In this document: positions 47,664 to 57,205 of the stretch, piece after piece
How positions within the stretch are numbered: position 1 is the stretch's first letter
Layout of the letters: every line of letters begins with the position of its first letter
Source: Aquibacillus rhizosphaerae
GTDB lineage: Bacteria; Bacillota; Bacilli; Bacillales; Amphibacillaceae
Direction of reading: 5' to 3'
NCBI RefSeq assembly: GCF_030282825.1
Contig: NZ_JASTZU010000034.1
Coordinates: forward strand, 62,001-126,000
DNA: 64,000 nt
Notes under the pieces: generated by a model
Seen by the model: only the letters and a program-made list of their open reading frames with translations
Told to the model about the DNA's origin: nothing
Databases searched by the model: none
Made by a program: the position numbers and the translations under genes

Positions 47664-48929
47664 ATGGAAGAAATACATGAAGCAATACAATTAATGGAAC
47701 AAGATAAAGCGGAAGAAGCTATTAAGGCGCTTGAAACCTTTATACCTACTGCTGGTGAGGATGAAAAATTCACAATAGCTGAATTATATATGCAATGGGG
47801 CATGTTGGAAGAAGCAAAATCTATACTTATTCAATTATCACAATCTTATCCAAATGAATCCGAATTAAAGCTAATGTTAGCTGAGATTTATATTGATTTA
47901 GAAGAAGATGATGAGGCTATCGATATTCTTAATCAGTTTGGACCTGAAGATGAAGAGTATATGGGTGCTTTAGTTCAATTAGCTGATTTATATCAAGCCC
48001 AAGGCTTATTTGAAGTTGCTGAGCAAAAATTGTTAGAAGCTAAGAATATTGATCCTATGGAACCGCTTGTTGATTTCGCACTTGGAGAATTATCTTTTTC
48101 AAATGGTGAATATCAAAAGTCAATTCCATATTTTGAAAAGGCTTTTGAAGCTCATAAAGTAGTAGCAGATGTTGAAGTAGGTGTTCGATTAGCGGAAGCA
48201 TATGCCGCTACTGGAGAATTTGAAAAATCGATGGAGTACTATCAATCTACAGCGAGTGAAGATCCAGAGCATTTATTCCGTTATGGATTTATTGCATTTC
48301 GAGCAGACCGTTTAGATATAGCGGTAAATATTTGGGAACAGTTACTAAATCTAGACCCTAACTTCCAATCTGTATATTTGTACCTTGCTCAAGCTTATGA
48401 GACAGAAGGAAGAATTGATGAAGCATATGAAACGGCACAAAAAGGGTTAAAAGTTGATGAATTTAATAAAGAACTATTTCATTTAGCGGGATTATTAGCC
48501 CACCGCTTAGGAGACAAAGAAGCTAGCTTTCACTATATTAAAGAAGCTGTTGCTATAGATCCAGGATTTAAAGAGGCCATTCTATTTTTAGTTGAAAACT
48601 ACAAACAAGCAAGTGATGAAGAAGCGATAATTGAATTATTAACCCATGTGATAGAACTTGGAGAAACAGATGATTATTATAAATGGGAACTTGCACGAGC
48701 ATACAATGAAATAGAATCATATGATAATGCATTAAACCTCTACAAAGATGCATATAATACTTTTAAAGATGATTCAGATTTTCTTTCAGAATATGGATAC
48801 TTTCTTGTTGAGGAAGGGAGGATAGCTGAAGGTATTGATATTTTTACAAGATACCTCACTGTAGAGCCTACTGATTCAGTTATCGAAGAATATCTTGATC
48901 GATTAAAACAAAATGAGGACAGCTTATAA
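47664..48929 (+). CDS. ypiA: YpiA, tetratricopeptide-repeat protein
   Basis: 421 residues, about the same length as B. subtilis YpiA. Nearly the whole protein is acidic TPR repeats (for example AELYMQWGMLEEAKSIL, YLYLAQAYETEGRIDEAYETA). Such proteins are binding scaffolds. In Firmicutes YpiA is linked with ReoY/ClpCP-controlled turnover of cell-wall enzymes; that link is knowledge of relatives, not visible here. Confidence 0.92.
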   Translation: MEEIHEAIQLMEQDKAEEAIKALETFIPTAGEDEKFTIAELYMQWGMLEEAKSILIQLSQSYPNESELKLMLAEIYIDLEEDDEAIDILNQFGPEDEEYMGALVQLADLYQAQGLFEVAEQKLLEAKNIDPMEPLVDFALGELSFSNGEYQKSIPYFEKAFEAHKVVADVEVGVRLAEAYAATGEFEKSMEYYQSTASEDPEHLFRYGFIAFRADRLDIAVNIWEQLLNLDPNFQSVYLYLAQAYETEGRIDEAYETAQKGLKVDEFNKELFHLAGLLAHRLGDKEASFHYIKEAVAIDPGFKEAILFLVENYKQASDEEAIIELLTHVIELGETDDYYKWELARAYNEIESYDNALNLYKDAYNTFKDDSDFLSEYGYFLVEEGRIAEGIDIFTRYLTVEPTDSVIEEYLDRLKQNEDSL

Positions 48930-48961
48930 AAGGGTCTCTTTTAACTAGGAGGGGACAGAAG

Positions 48962-49543
48962 TTGAGCACGTCAGTTTCTATCAAGGATAAAAAAGAATTT
49001 ATACGATGGTTCTTAAGTAATTATCAGTTAAAAAAAAGAGAAAGTGTGTGGATTTTAAATTACTTAATTAACCACGACTCTTTATTAAAAAAGGTTCATT
49101 TTGTAAGAGAAGCACGCTATTGTCCACGGGGAATTGTTATTTCAACACATTGTTCTAAAGATGTACCATTTCGTTTTTATAAAAATCATATTGTAACAAC
49201 CGATGCAGAAAAATCGTTTCATGATATTCGCTTAAATCGAAATGAACCTATTTATATACAGCTGAGTTTTAGAAATTCAATTCAATGTGCTACTTACGTT
49301 GCTGTATTAGAAGATAATCCATTTTTACCTGAAGACTTTTTTATAACAAATAAAGAAAAAGAGATAGCTAAAGACGTATTAGAGATTTCACTGTTTGATT
49401 ATCAGAAGGATAGGTTGCAATCTAAGATAGATGTGGCGTTAGATAATCGAGACAAGGTTGCATTTAAAAAATACTCCGAACAGCTGACTAATTTAGAAAA
49501 ACATTTTGATAGAAAACATGAAAACGGGAAGTTAAAACAATAA
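48962..49543 (+). CDS. reoY: ReoY (YpiB), UPF0302 proteolytic-degradation factor with IDEAL tail
   Basis: 193 residues, TTG start after taggagggg. N-terminal UPF0302 domain (about 5-120; SNYQLKKRESVWILNYLINHD) and C-terminal IDEAL domain (about 140-180; LQSKIDVALDNRDKVAFKKYSEQL). In Listeria, ReoY with ReoM is needed for ClpCP to break down MurA. Follows ypiA as usual. Confidence 0.9.
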   Translation: MSTSVSIKDKKEFIRWFLSNYQLKKRESVWILNYLINHDSLLKKVHFVREARYCPRGIVISTHCSKDVPFRFYKNHIVTTDAEKSFHDIRLNRNEPIYIQLSFRNSIQCATYVAVLEDNPFLPEDFFITNKEKEIAKDVLEISLFDYQKDRLQSKIDVALDNRDKVAFKKYSEQLTNLEKHFDRKHENGKLKQ

Positions 49544-49560
49544 TAATTTTTAAAATAGTG

Positions 49561-49598
49561 AAACGGATTTCACAATTTACGTGAAATTCGTTTTTTAT
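49561..49598 (+). terminator. intrinsic terminator after reoY
   Basis: Stem AACGGATTTCAC/GTGAAATTCGTT (one G-T pair), seven-base loop, six T. Confidence 0.8.
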
Positions 49599-49650
49599 TA
49601 TGATAAATTTAGAAAAATAGACAAATAATAGTGAGAGGCTGATTCATTTC

Positions 49651-50109
49651 ATGCAATGGAATAAAGATGACATCAAGCAATATATTGAAGTAACAGAATA
49701 TGTAGATACGCTATTAATTCCTTTAATGCCATTTACGATGAATATGGACAAGCAAGTAGAGAAAATAGTTGTTCAAGGCGAGTTAATAAAGATTTTTTCA
49801 AGCGAATTAGAAAGACGGTTTAAAGGTAGAATATTTTTAACACCTTCATTTACATACTTATCAGAGAGTGATAAAGGTAACGGTGTTGAGCAGTTAAATA
49901 AATGGGTAGAAGAAGCGATGGACAATCCATTTAAACATGTGTTCTTTTTGACCTTTGACGCACAGTGGAAAAAATTTGAATCTAAAATGAATGGAAACCT
50001 CTTATGGTTTCCATCTGTTCAGAGCGGTGACTTAAATTCAGAAGCTACAAAATCTATGATAAAAGATCAAATCTCCCAAGTTATGGAATTGATTCGTTCC
50101 TATTGGTAA
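49651..50109 (+). CDS. ypiF: YpiF, DUF2487 protein
   Basis: 152 residues. Soluble protein without a catalytic motif I know; pattern KYIEV/YVDTLLIPLMPFT and FFLTFDAQWK fit DUF2487/YpiF. Placed between ypiB and qcrA as in B. subtilis. Ribosome site weak (gtgagaggctg). Function unknown. Confidence 0.85.
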   Translation: MQWNKDDIKQYIEVTEYVDTLLIPLMPFTMNMDKQVEKIVVQGELIKIFSSELERRFKGRIFLTPSFTYLSESDKGNGVEQLNKWVEEAMDNPFKHVFFLTFDAQWKKFESKMNGNLLWFPSVQSGDLNSEATKSMIKDQISQVMELIRSYW

Positions 50110-50302
50110 GTATCAATACTTTTTTATATTTCTTAAATAAGACTTTGTTTTGAATTAGAAAAGCAATAATAATCAGTTAATGGTGCAAGTAAATGGTCTA
50201 AAGTATTCTTTTTGATAGAACCTAGAAAGCGGTGTTACTTACGTCATGTGCTTTTTTGGAGACCTTAACCGACAAAATAGTCTATTAAGTAGAGATATTT
50301 TA

Positions 50303-50331
50303 TTGACCGGGCTTCTCGTTTGCGCTATCAT
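50303..50331 (+). promoter_or_regulatory. candidate SigA promoter of the qcrABC operon
   Basis: TTGACC (50303-50308), 17-base spacer, TATCAT (50326-50331), 69 bases before the qcrA start. Good match to the housekeeping consensus. Confidence 0.55.
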
Positions 50332-50399
50332 TGTATTGTCCTAGTAAACTGTGAGAAAAAATTACCATGTAGGTGAATAAGCACAGAGGGGGGTAAAGG

Positions 50400-50909
50400 A
50401 TGAGTGAAAAGAGAAAACAAGTATCCCGTCGCCAATTTTTAAATTATACGCTAACGGGTGTAGGGGGATTTATGGGTGCCGCTATGCTTGCTCCGATGGT
50501 TCGGTTTGCAATCGATCCTGCACTACAGACATCTGCTCAAGGAGATTTTAAAGCTGTAGCTCAAGTCGATGAAATAACAACAGAACCACAACGTATTGAT
50601 TGGACAATTGATCAAGTTGACGCATGGTATGAATCAGAAGTAACAAAAAGTGCATGGGTATATAAAACAGAAGATGGAGATATATTAGCACTTTCTCCGG
50701 TATGTAAGCACCTTGGATGTGTTGTAACATGGCAAGGGAGCGAAGAATATCAGGATCAGTTCTTTTGTCCGTGTCATGACGGAAGATACTACAAAGATGG
50801 TGTGAATGTTCCAAATACACCTCCAGCAGCAGCTTTAGATGTATTTCAACATAAGGTTGAAGATGGAACATTGTACCTTGGAAAAGCAGTACCGAGAGAG
50901 GAGTTGTAG
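50400..50909 (+). CDS. qcrA: menaquinol:cytochrome c reductase Rieske iron-sulfur subunit
   Basis: 169 residues with an agaggggggtaaagg site. N-terminal twin-arginine-like stretch (SRRQFLNYTLTGVGGFMG) with one membrane helix, then the Rieske domain: CKHLGC and CPCHDG supply two Cys and two His for the [2Fe-2S] cluster. It passes electrons from menaquinol to cytochrome c. First of qcrABC, three bases before qcrB. Confidence 0.96.
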   Translation: MSEKRKQVSRRQFLNYTLTGVGGFMGAAMLAPMVRFAIDPALQTSAQGDFKAVAQVDEITTEPQRIDWTIDQVDAWYESEVTKSAWVYKTEDGDILALSPVCKHLGCVVTWQGSEEYQDQFFCPCHDGRYYKDGVNVPNTPPAAALDVFQHKVEDGTLYLGKAVPREEL

Positions 50910-50912
50910 ACA

Positions 50913-51587
50913 ATGCTACAAAAGATATATGATTGGATTGATGAACGTGTCGATATTACGCCATTGTGGCGAGATATTGCTGATCACGAAGTTCCTGAAC
51001 ACGTAAACCCTGCTCATCATTTTTCAGCATTTGTTTACTGTTTCGGTGGTTTAACATTTTTTGTAACAGTTATTCAAGTACTATCTGGAATGTTTCTTAC
51101 AATGTATTACGTTCCTGATATTGAAAATGCTTGGAAGTCTGTGTATTACTTACAAACGGAAGTAGCGCATGGACAAATCGTAAGAGGAATGCACCACTGG
51201 GGTGCTAGTGTTGTTATTGTTATGTTGTTTCTACATACATTGCGAGTATTCTTCCAAGGGGCATACAAAAAACCACGTGAACTAAACTGGATGGTTGGAG
51301 TTTTAATTTTCTTTGTTATGCTAGGTTTAGGTTTAACAGGTTATTTACTTCCATGGGATAATAAAGCGTATTTTGCAACACAAGTAACACTAGAAATAGC
51401 TGAAGGTGTGCCGTTTATAGGAGAAGCTACCAAAACGTTACTCGCTGGGGATCCGGAAATTGTTGGTGCACAAACATTAACAAGATTTTTTGCCATTCAC
51501 GTGTTTTTCTTGCCAGCGGCTTTATTTGGATTGATGGCAGCACACTTTATTATGATTCGTAAACAAGGTATTTCTGGACCGCTTTAA
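50913..51587 (+). CDS. qcrB: menaquinol:cytochrome c reductase cytochrome b subunit
   Basis: 224 residues. Cytochrome b6-type, four membrane helices. Haem ligand histidines in RGMHHWGAS, MLFLHTLRVF and AIHVFFLPAAL, with LTGYLLPWDNKAYFA between. As in other Bacillota, one cysteine (YVFC/VYCFGG) near helix A may bind an extra haem. Forms the quinol-oxidising core with QcrC. Confidence 0.95.
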   Translation: MLQKIYDWIDERVDITPLWRDIADHEVPEHVNPAHHFSAFVYCFGGLTFFVTVIQVLSGMFLTMYYVPDIENAWKSVYYLQTEVAHGQIVRGMHHWGASVVIVMLFLHTLRVFFQGAYKKPRELNWMVGVLIFFVMLGLGLTGYLLPWDNKAYFATQVTLEIAEGVPFIGEATKTLLAGDPEIVGAQTLTRFFAIHVFFLPAALFGLMAAHFIMIRKQGISGPL

Positions 51588-51616
51588 GATTTGACTGTTA
51601 CAAAGGAGGGAAAGCT

Positions 51617-52396
51617 GTGAAAAAAGGTAAGGGAATGCAGTTTGTCGGTGACTCGCGTATAACTGCTGACAAAAAGAAGTTTATACCTAAAGACTACTCA
51701 GAATACCCTGGTAAAACCGAAGCATTTTGGCCTAACTTTCTTTTAAAAGAGTGGTTAGTAGGTGCGGTCTTTTTAGTCGGATTTTTATGTTTGACTGTAG
51801 CACATCCGGCACCACTAGAAGGACCAGCAGATCCTACTGATGCTGCTTATTTACCTTTACCAGACTGGTATTTCTTATTTTTATATCAATTATTAAAGTA
51901 TGAATTTGCAGGCGGAACTTATTTTGTCTTAGGCGCTATGGTAATCCCAGGACTAGCTTTTGGTGGTCTTTTGTTGGCACCATTCCTAGATACAGGAGCA
52001 AATAGAAGACCTACCAAACGGCCGATTACAGTTTCGTTAATGTTACTTGGCGTAGTATCTGTTATTTGGTTAACATGGGAAGCTGCTGACCACGTTGATT
52101 GGGAAGCAAAAGCTGAACAAAACAAACCAATCCCAGAAACTGCTGTTGAAGTTGATACAGAAGATCCAGGTTATGCTGTTTATGAAAACAGTTGTCTACA
52201 GTGTCATGGAGATTCCCTAGGTGGTGGTGCAGCTGCACCAAGCTTAATTGGAATTGAATATACAGTCGAAGAAATTAAAACAATTGCTGTCGAAGGTATA
52301 GACACAATGCCTGCAGGACAATTCCAAGGAACAGATGAAGAATTACAACAGCTTGCCGAATTTATCGTTTCGACAAATGAACAAGCTGCTGAGTAA
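51617..52396 (+). CDS. qcrC: menaquinol:cytochrome c reductase cytochrome b/c subunit
   Basis: 259 residues, GTG start after caaaggaggg. The N-terminal part (about 30-160) is like subunit IV of cytochrome b6f with three membrane helices (PDWYFLFLYQLLKY), and the C-terminal part (about 185-255) is a cytochrome c domain with the haem site CLQCH and methionine MPAGQF as axial ligand. This fused layout is typical of Bacillus. Needs the Res/cytochrome maturation system partly encoded at the window start. Confidence 0.96.
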   Translation: MKKGKGMQFVGDSRITADKKKFIPKDYSEYPGKTEAFWPNFLLKEWLVGAVFLVGFLCLTVAHPAPLEGPADPTDAAYLPLPDWYFLFLYQLLKYEFAGGTYFVLGAMVIPGLAFGGLLLAPFLDTGANRRPTKRPITVSLMLLGVVSVIWLTWEAADHVDWEAKAEQNKPIPETAVEVDTEDPGYAVYENSCLQCHGDSLGGGAAAPSLIGIEYTVEEIKTIAVEGIDTMPAGQFQGTDEELQQLAEFIVSTNEQAAE

Positions 52397-52401
52397 AAGA
52401 T

Positions 52402-52440
52402 AAATCCCTCGCATTTTCTAGTGCGAGGGATTTTCTATTT
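52402..52440 (+). terminator. intrinsic terminator after qcrABC
   Basis: Stem AATCCCTCGCA/TGCGAGGGATT, eight-base loop, TTTCTATTT. Confidence 0.88.
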
Positions 52441-52575
52441 CAAATAATTATATTCTATTCCTAAATGATTAGCATTTAATCTAAGTTGAATCTTGGCAAT
52501 TTCTATTTAATTCTATATACTTGCCGTTAAGGAATGTAGTTGAATCGATTTAAAAAGTGAAAGGAATAATCTGTT

Positions 52576-53172
52576 ATGGTTACTATGTTAAAGCAATTAC
52601 TAATTGATCGAGGTTTTTTAATTCTATTATTTATAGTAAATCTTTTTGGTACTATTTATGGCTATATATGGTATGAGGGTCAATTAGCTATTACCCCAGC
52701 AAAATATCTAATCTTTGTACCAGACAGTCCTACAGCTAGTCTGTTTTTTACGATATTTTTACTTTTCTTTATTTTCAAAAAAAATGTTCCGTACATTGAA
52801 GCATTAGCGATTGTGACTTTATTTAAATACGGTATATGGGCGGTGGTAATGAATTTACTAACATTAACTGTTAATGGTTACCTTTCACCTGCTGGCTATA
52901 TGTTAATTGCTTCTCATGGCGCAATGGCTATTCAAGGGCTATTATACGCTCCTTATTACAAAATAAAACTTAGACATATTGTTGTAGCTGGTATTTGGAC
53001 ATTGCACAATGATGTCATTGATTATGTATTTGAAATGATGCCCATTTACTCTTCTTTAACGACGTATATGAATCAGATAGGCTATTTTACTTTTTGGCTA
53101 AGTATTGCTTCATTAGCGATCGCCTATTTTTTAACCGTAAGAAAAAATAGTCAAGTTCATTACAATTTTTAA
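52576..53172 (+). CDS. ypjA: YpjA, DUF1405 membrane protein
   Basis: 198 residues, about six membrane segments, with family-like sequence (YIWYEGQL..., FVPDSPTASLFFTIFLLFF, HNDVIDYVFEMMP). DUF1405 is found after qcrC in Bacillaceae. Ribosome site aaagga at long spacing. Function unknown. Confidence 0.9.
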   Translation: MVTMLKQLLIDRGFLILLFIVNLFGTIYGYIWYEGQLAITPAKYLIFVPDSPTASLFFTIFLLFFIFKKNVPYIEALAIVTLFKYGIWAVVMNLLTLTVNGYLSPAGYMLIASHGAMAIQGLLYAPYYKIKLRHIVVAGIWTLHNDVIDYVFEMMPIYSSLTTYMNQIGYFTFWLSIASLAIAYFLTVRKNSQVHYNF

Positions 53173-53240
53173 TTTTTGGTCTAAACTTGTCTCTTTCATC
53201 ATACATTTTCAGAGAGAATGAATGAGAAGAGGGGATCTCT

Positions 53241-54011
53241 ATGTTACAACGTACACCTATTATTTTATTAAGTATTTTATTTCTTGGGATAACTTGGAGC
53301 ACAGGGTCTCCATTTATACATAATAAAGTTGTCGCACACCACACAGAAATAGAGGATACGCTCTACCAATACGATAGGTATGTTGCCGAAGAAAGGTATG
53401 AAACAGCTTCTATTTTTTTATCACAACATAAACAAGAACTTGCTCAATTATTTGCAAACCAATCTGCTGATATTGAAGAAGAATTAGTATCCCTATTAGA
53501 GTTGAATACCACTATTATCAATGATGAGTCTTTTCCGAAACAATATAAAAGTAATCAAGCTCAAAGCTTATTATTAGCTGTTGATTCTATTCAAAACCAA
53601 AATGATCCGATTTGGTTAAAGTGGAAATCAAATCTTGAAAGTACACTTTCAAATTACTTGGATTCAGAACAAGTTACAGAACAACAGGTTGAGAAGATTA
53701 TGACAGAATATCAAATTATTCAGCCAGCTTTAAGAGTAGCGTTAGATGAAGAACAGTATAATGAATTAGCTACTTCATACGAACAATTAAGGGAAAGTGA
53801 AACCGTAACAGGAGATTCTGCTCAATTAAAGGCTGTCTTCCGTCAAACGCAACTCCTGGATATATCCACTGATAGTGGAAGTCAAACCGGAAAGTGGAAC
53901 TTTATTTGGATGATGTCTGTCGTAGGAGGATTTATCACACTTACATTATCTTACGTTACTTGGAAAAAGTATAAAGGTGAGAAGAAGAGTGAAAAGCAGA
54001 CAATAAATTAG
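53241..54011 (+). CDS. ypjB: sporulation protein YpjB
   Basis: 256 residues after an agaggggatct site. N-terminal signal segment (about 6-22), a helical extracytoplasmic domain, and a C-terminal membrane helix (WNFIWMMSVVGGFITLTLSYVTW). Named for its place after ypjA and topology; associated with sporulation in B. subtilis, mechanism unknown. Confidence 0.87.
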   Translation: MLQRTPIILLSILFLGITWSTGSPFIHNKVVAHHTEIEDTLYQYDRYVAEERYETASIFLSQHKQELAQLFANQSADIEEELVSLLELNTTIINDESFPKQYKSNQAQSLLLAVDSIQNQNDPIWLKWKSNLESTLSNYLDSEQVTEQQVEKIMTEYQIIQPALRVALDEEQYNELATSYEQLRESETVTGDSAQLKAVFRQTQLLDISTDSGSQTGKWNFIWMMSVVGGFITLTLSYVTWKKYKGEKKSEKQTIN

Positions 54012-54082
54012 TTGACTATTACCACAAGTTTGACTAAAATTGACCTTAGTAAGTTGAGAAATATATCAATGGAGGAATGGAC

Positions 54083-54769
54083 ATGTTTGGTGGGTTAGGT
54101 GGTTATTTAATTTACATCGCGTTATTACTTATTATACCGCTTTGGGCTCAATCAAAGGTGAAAAGTACGTACAAAAAATATTCAAAAGTTGCGACTTCAT
54201 CTTATATGACGGGTGCGCAAGTAGCACGTAAAATTTTAGACGAAAATGGCTTGTATAATGTTACTATTGAAGAAACAAGAGGAACATTATCCGACCACTA
54301 TGATCCAAGAAAAAAAGTAGTTCGCTTGTCTACTAATAATTTTCATGGGCATTCCATGGCTGCTGCAGCAATTGCTGCGCATGAAGTTGGACATGCAATA
54401 CAAGATGCAGAAGCTTATGCGTTTCTTCGCTTCCGACACTCTTTATTTCCAATTGCGAGTTTAGGGGATAAGATGTCATTTATCTTAATTATCGCTGGTG
54501 CATTACTTGACCTAATGAACTTGGTGTTGATTGGTGTTATCTTTATGGCATTTGCTGTACTTTTCCAATTAGTGACTCTACCAGTCGAGTTTGATGCTTC
54601 GAATCGTGCAATGGGACAACTTGTTTCTAGTGGCGTAATCCGAAATAATGAAGAGAGACAAACGAAAAAGGTATTGAATGCTGCGGCATTAACATACGTA
54701 GCAGCTGCTATGGTTGCTGTTGCCGAACTTATCAGGTTCGTACTTATGTTTGTTGGAAGTGAGGATTAA
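54083..54769 (+). CDS. zinc metallopeptidase, YugP family
   Basis: 228 residues from the ATG at 54083, seven bases after tggagg; an ATG six bases upstream touches that site. Membrane anchor at the front, HEVGH zinc motif (AAHEVGHAIQDAEAY) near residues 103-107, and three more membrane segments. Family PF04298-type (YugP). It is not between ypjB and ypjC/ypjD in B. subtilis. Substrate unknown. Confidence 0.9.
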   Translation: MFGGLGGYLIYIALLLIIPLWAQSKVKSTYKKYSKVATSSYMTGAQVARKILDENGLYNVTIEETRGTLSDHYDPRKKVVRLSTNNFHGHSMAAAAIAAHEVGHAIQDAEAYAFLRFRHSLFPIASLGDKMSFILIIAGALLDLMNLVLIGVIFMAFAVLFQLVTLPVEFDASNRAMGQLVSSGVIRNNEERQTKKVLNAAALTYVAAAMVAVAELIRFVLMFVGSED

Positions 54770-54849
54770 ATAAAAGTTAAGCTCACTTTTTAATTAGTTC
54801 TGATTATTCTAATCGCAGTAAGATTAGAACCATAATAAATAATTAGCAG

Positions 54850-54891
54850 AAACGCTCTAAGTTTTCCCACTCAGAGCGTTTTTTTTTTTTT
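54850..54891 (+). terminator. intrinsic terminator after the zinc metallopeptidase
   Basis: Stem AAACGCTCT/AGAGCGTTT with a 14-base loop, followed by about twelve T. Confidence 0.88.
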
Positions 54892-54906
54892 ACCAAAATC
54901 TGTTTG

Positions 54907-55134
54907 TTAATTTGGATTTTTGTTACTGGTTTCTTTTTTGATTAACCAATATTGTATAAATCCCATAATTCCACCTATAAAACCTGAAATTACAAGAGCT
55001 ATACCCATTAAAATGTCATATATTCCTTGTATATTCAATAAGTAATTCACACCACTAAACCCCAATAGTATCCCTGCTGTACTCATTATAAAAATCACTG
55101 TTGGGTTTTCTGGGGTTTTACTCTTCTTTCCCAT
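54907..55134 (-). CDS. small two-helix membrane protein of unknown function
   Basis: 75 residues with a good ggagaggatgatct ribosome site on the minus strand. A basic start (MGKKSKTPENP) is followed by two membrane segments (about 13-33 and 40-65) and a lysine/asparagine-rich tail. I recognise no family. Isolated between a terminator and a repeat, so probably a single-gene unit. Confidence 0.6.
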   Translation of the reverse strand: MGKKSKTPENPTVIFIMSTAGILLGFSGVNYLLNIQGIYDILMGIALVISGFIGGIMGFIQYWLIKKETSNKNPN

Positions 55135-55288
55135 AGATCATCCTCTCCTTTTATAATAACCAGCAAATGATACTTTGCATATGAGTTGCTCCGCTATTTA
55201 GTGTCTTACTCCATCAAAACAGGACAACCTTTCTACCTGAGTTGACTGTTTAAGTTTGGTTTCTATTAATAGTCTTAATAACCACTTT

Positions 55289-55749
55289 ATATAAAGTCCG
55301 CACTAACTTAATTATCATTTTCTTTTATCTCTTACAAGGTGAATGGAAATACGACGCTGCGGAAAAACACTCTCATTTCCGTGGGGAACGCTTCAGTCTC
55401 CTCGCTCGTAAAGAACGCTCACTGCGGGACCTTCAGACTGTTTCTTTCACACTGGAGTCTCGCATTTTCCTTACGCTTCGTATAGTTTTCTTTTCAAGTG
55501 AGAGGTAGTTGGTTTTTTTCCATGTACTAGTACGTATTAAAAAAACTTAACTATCATAAGAAAGATTATTTATAGATGCTGTTATCATTGGATCAAGTTA
55601 AATTGTAGGCACTCCTGCAGGAACAGCATATGTTTTCGCTGGGACGAGTAATCGCAGTCCCAGGAGCTGAAGATCCACTCAGAATCGGTTTTATCCTGAG
55701 TTAGTTAAAGCCGTGCCTGCGGAAAGGGAGCCAATATCGCTTGAGGAGC
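55289..55749 (+). repeat. 461-bp interspersed repeat, right-truncated copy
   Basis: Closely matches 13536-14025 in the same orientation from its left end ATATAAAGTCCGCACTA through GCTTGAGGAGC. The last 30 or so bases and the right terminal inverted repeat are missing; the sequence stops six bases from the stop codon of the YitT-family gene. The differing point changes between copies show some age. Confidence 0.8.
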
Positions 55750-55755
55750 GAGTAA

Positions 55756-56628
55756 CTAATCAGATAACGGTTTTTTATTCTCATCCAAAGTAAATCCTTC
55801 GCCTAAAACATCATGCACCGAAGTTACCGCAACAAAGGCATGTGGATCAATACTACTTATGATGCCCTTTAAGCGTACAATTTCTGTTCTAGCCACCACA
55901 CAATATAGCACATCTCTATTTTCGCCAGTATAACTTCCCTTTCCTTGAAGAACAGTTACACCACGATCCATCTCTTTCATAATTTTTTTTGCAATATCAT
56001 CGCTTTGAGACGATATGATGGTGGCCCCCCTAGCAGAATAGGAACCTTCTTGGATGAAGTCTATGACTCGAGCTGCAATATAGACAGCCACAAGGGTATA
56101 CATACCTTCCACCAACTCTAAATAAAAAACAACCGATGCAACAATAACAACTGCATCAAATAAAAACATTGTTTTCCCCATACTCCAGCCAACATATTTA
56201 TGAACTATTCTCGCAATAATATCTACCCCGCCTGTTGTACCACCGAACTTAAAGATGATACCTAAGCCGATGCCAATTGATACACCTGCAAATAGAGCGA
56301 CGAGTGTCATGTCCGATTGCATATGCATTTGGAATTGATTTAGTTGAAAAATATACAAAAATACGGATACAGCAAGTGTGCCAATCACGGTATAGATAAA
56401 TGTACTTTTTCCTAAGAACCGCCATCCAATAATAAACGTTGGTATATTTAAAACGATATTTAAAATAGCTGGATCCCAATCCCATAAAAAATAGAACAAT
56501 AGTGTAATCCCTGTAAATCCACCTTCACCTAAATTATTTTGCATATTAAAATGGACGATTCCAAATGAAAAAATTGCTGCACCAATTAATATAAAAATAA
56601 TATTTTTAACTTTTAGACCAAACATCAT
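55756..56628 (-). CDS. ypjC: YitT/DUF2179-family membrane protein (YpjC-like)
   Basis: 290 residues, ATG after agaggtgaaatga. Five to six membrane segments (1-205), with the family pattern GGFTGITLLFYFLWDWDP and KFGGTTGGVDIIARIVHKY, then a cytoplasmic DUF2179 domain (about 215-285; RGVTVLQGKGSYTGENRDVLYCVV). The ypjC assignment is by location before ypjD (mazG) but the gene is on the opposite strand here. Its stop abuts the truncated repeat. Confidence 0.8.
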   Translation of the reverse strand: MMFGLKVKNIIFILIGAAIFSFGIVHFNMQNNLGEGGFTGITLLFYFLWDWDPAILNIVLNIPTFIIGWRFLGKSTFIYTVIGTLAVSVFLYIFQLNQFQMHMQSDMTLVALFAGVSIGIGLGIIFKFGGTTGGVDIIARIVHKYVGWSMGKTMFLFDAVVIVASVVFYLELVEGMYTLVAVYIAARVIDFIQEGSYSARGATIISSQSDDIAKKIMKEMDRGVTVLQGKGSYTGENRDVLYCVVARTEIVRLKGIISSIDPHAFVAVTSVHDVLGEGFTLDENKKPLSD

Positions 56629-56845
56629 TTCATTTCACCTCTGTTTATTTAACAATAATTATTATCCATAACAGGAGAAAAGCATAGGTATCATTTCACC
56701 TGTTGTTGTTAATAATCCTTATTCATTATAGTCAAAGATATTGTTCCTAACAATCATATGTTATTTATGAGATTTAAAATTTGTCAAAATATCTCCTTTT
56801 AGCTAACATTGTAAGTGGAAAAGAAGGTAAAAAGGAGTATATCTA

Positions 56846-57205
56846 ATGACCAATGAAAAAATATACAATACAAAAGAAATGCAAACAAGAGTAAACGATT
56901 ATATTTCTCAGTTCGAAGAGGGTTATTTCCAACCATTAAGTATGATGGCAAGATTTACTGAAGAAATCGGAGAACTTGCTCGAGAAGTAAATCACGTTTA
57001 TGGAGAAAAACCTAAAAAAACGAGTGAACAACAAAACACAATTGAAGATGAATTAGGAGATATTCTTTTTGTAGCTATTTCATTTGCAAATTCATTAGAT
57101 TTAGATGTAGCTAAAGCATTTGATAAATCAATGTCTAAAATAGAAACAAGAGACAAAAATCGTTGGACAAGAATTGAAAAAGTGGAGGATGAAAGCAATG
57201 AATAA
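56846..57205 (+). CDS. ypjD: MazG-like nucleotide pyrophosphohydrolase YpjD
   Basis: 119 residues after a aaaaaggagtatatct site. MazG-like fold with the metal-binding acidic residues [12 protein letters not shown] and [16 protein letters not shown]. These enzymes hydrolyse (d)NTPs to monophosphates and pyrophosphate. First gene of the dapB run; its end overlaps dapB by eight bases. Confidence 0.92.
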   Translation: MTNEKIYNTKEMQTRVNDYISQFEEGYFQPLSMMARFTEEIGELAREVNHVYGEKPKKTSEQQNTIEDELGDILFVAISFANSLDLDVAKAFDKSMSKIETRDKNRWTRIEKVEDESNE

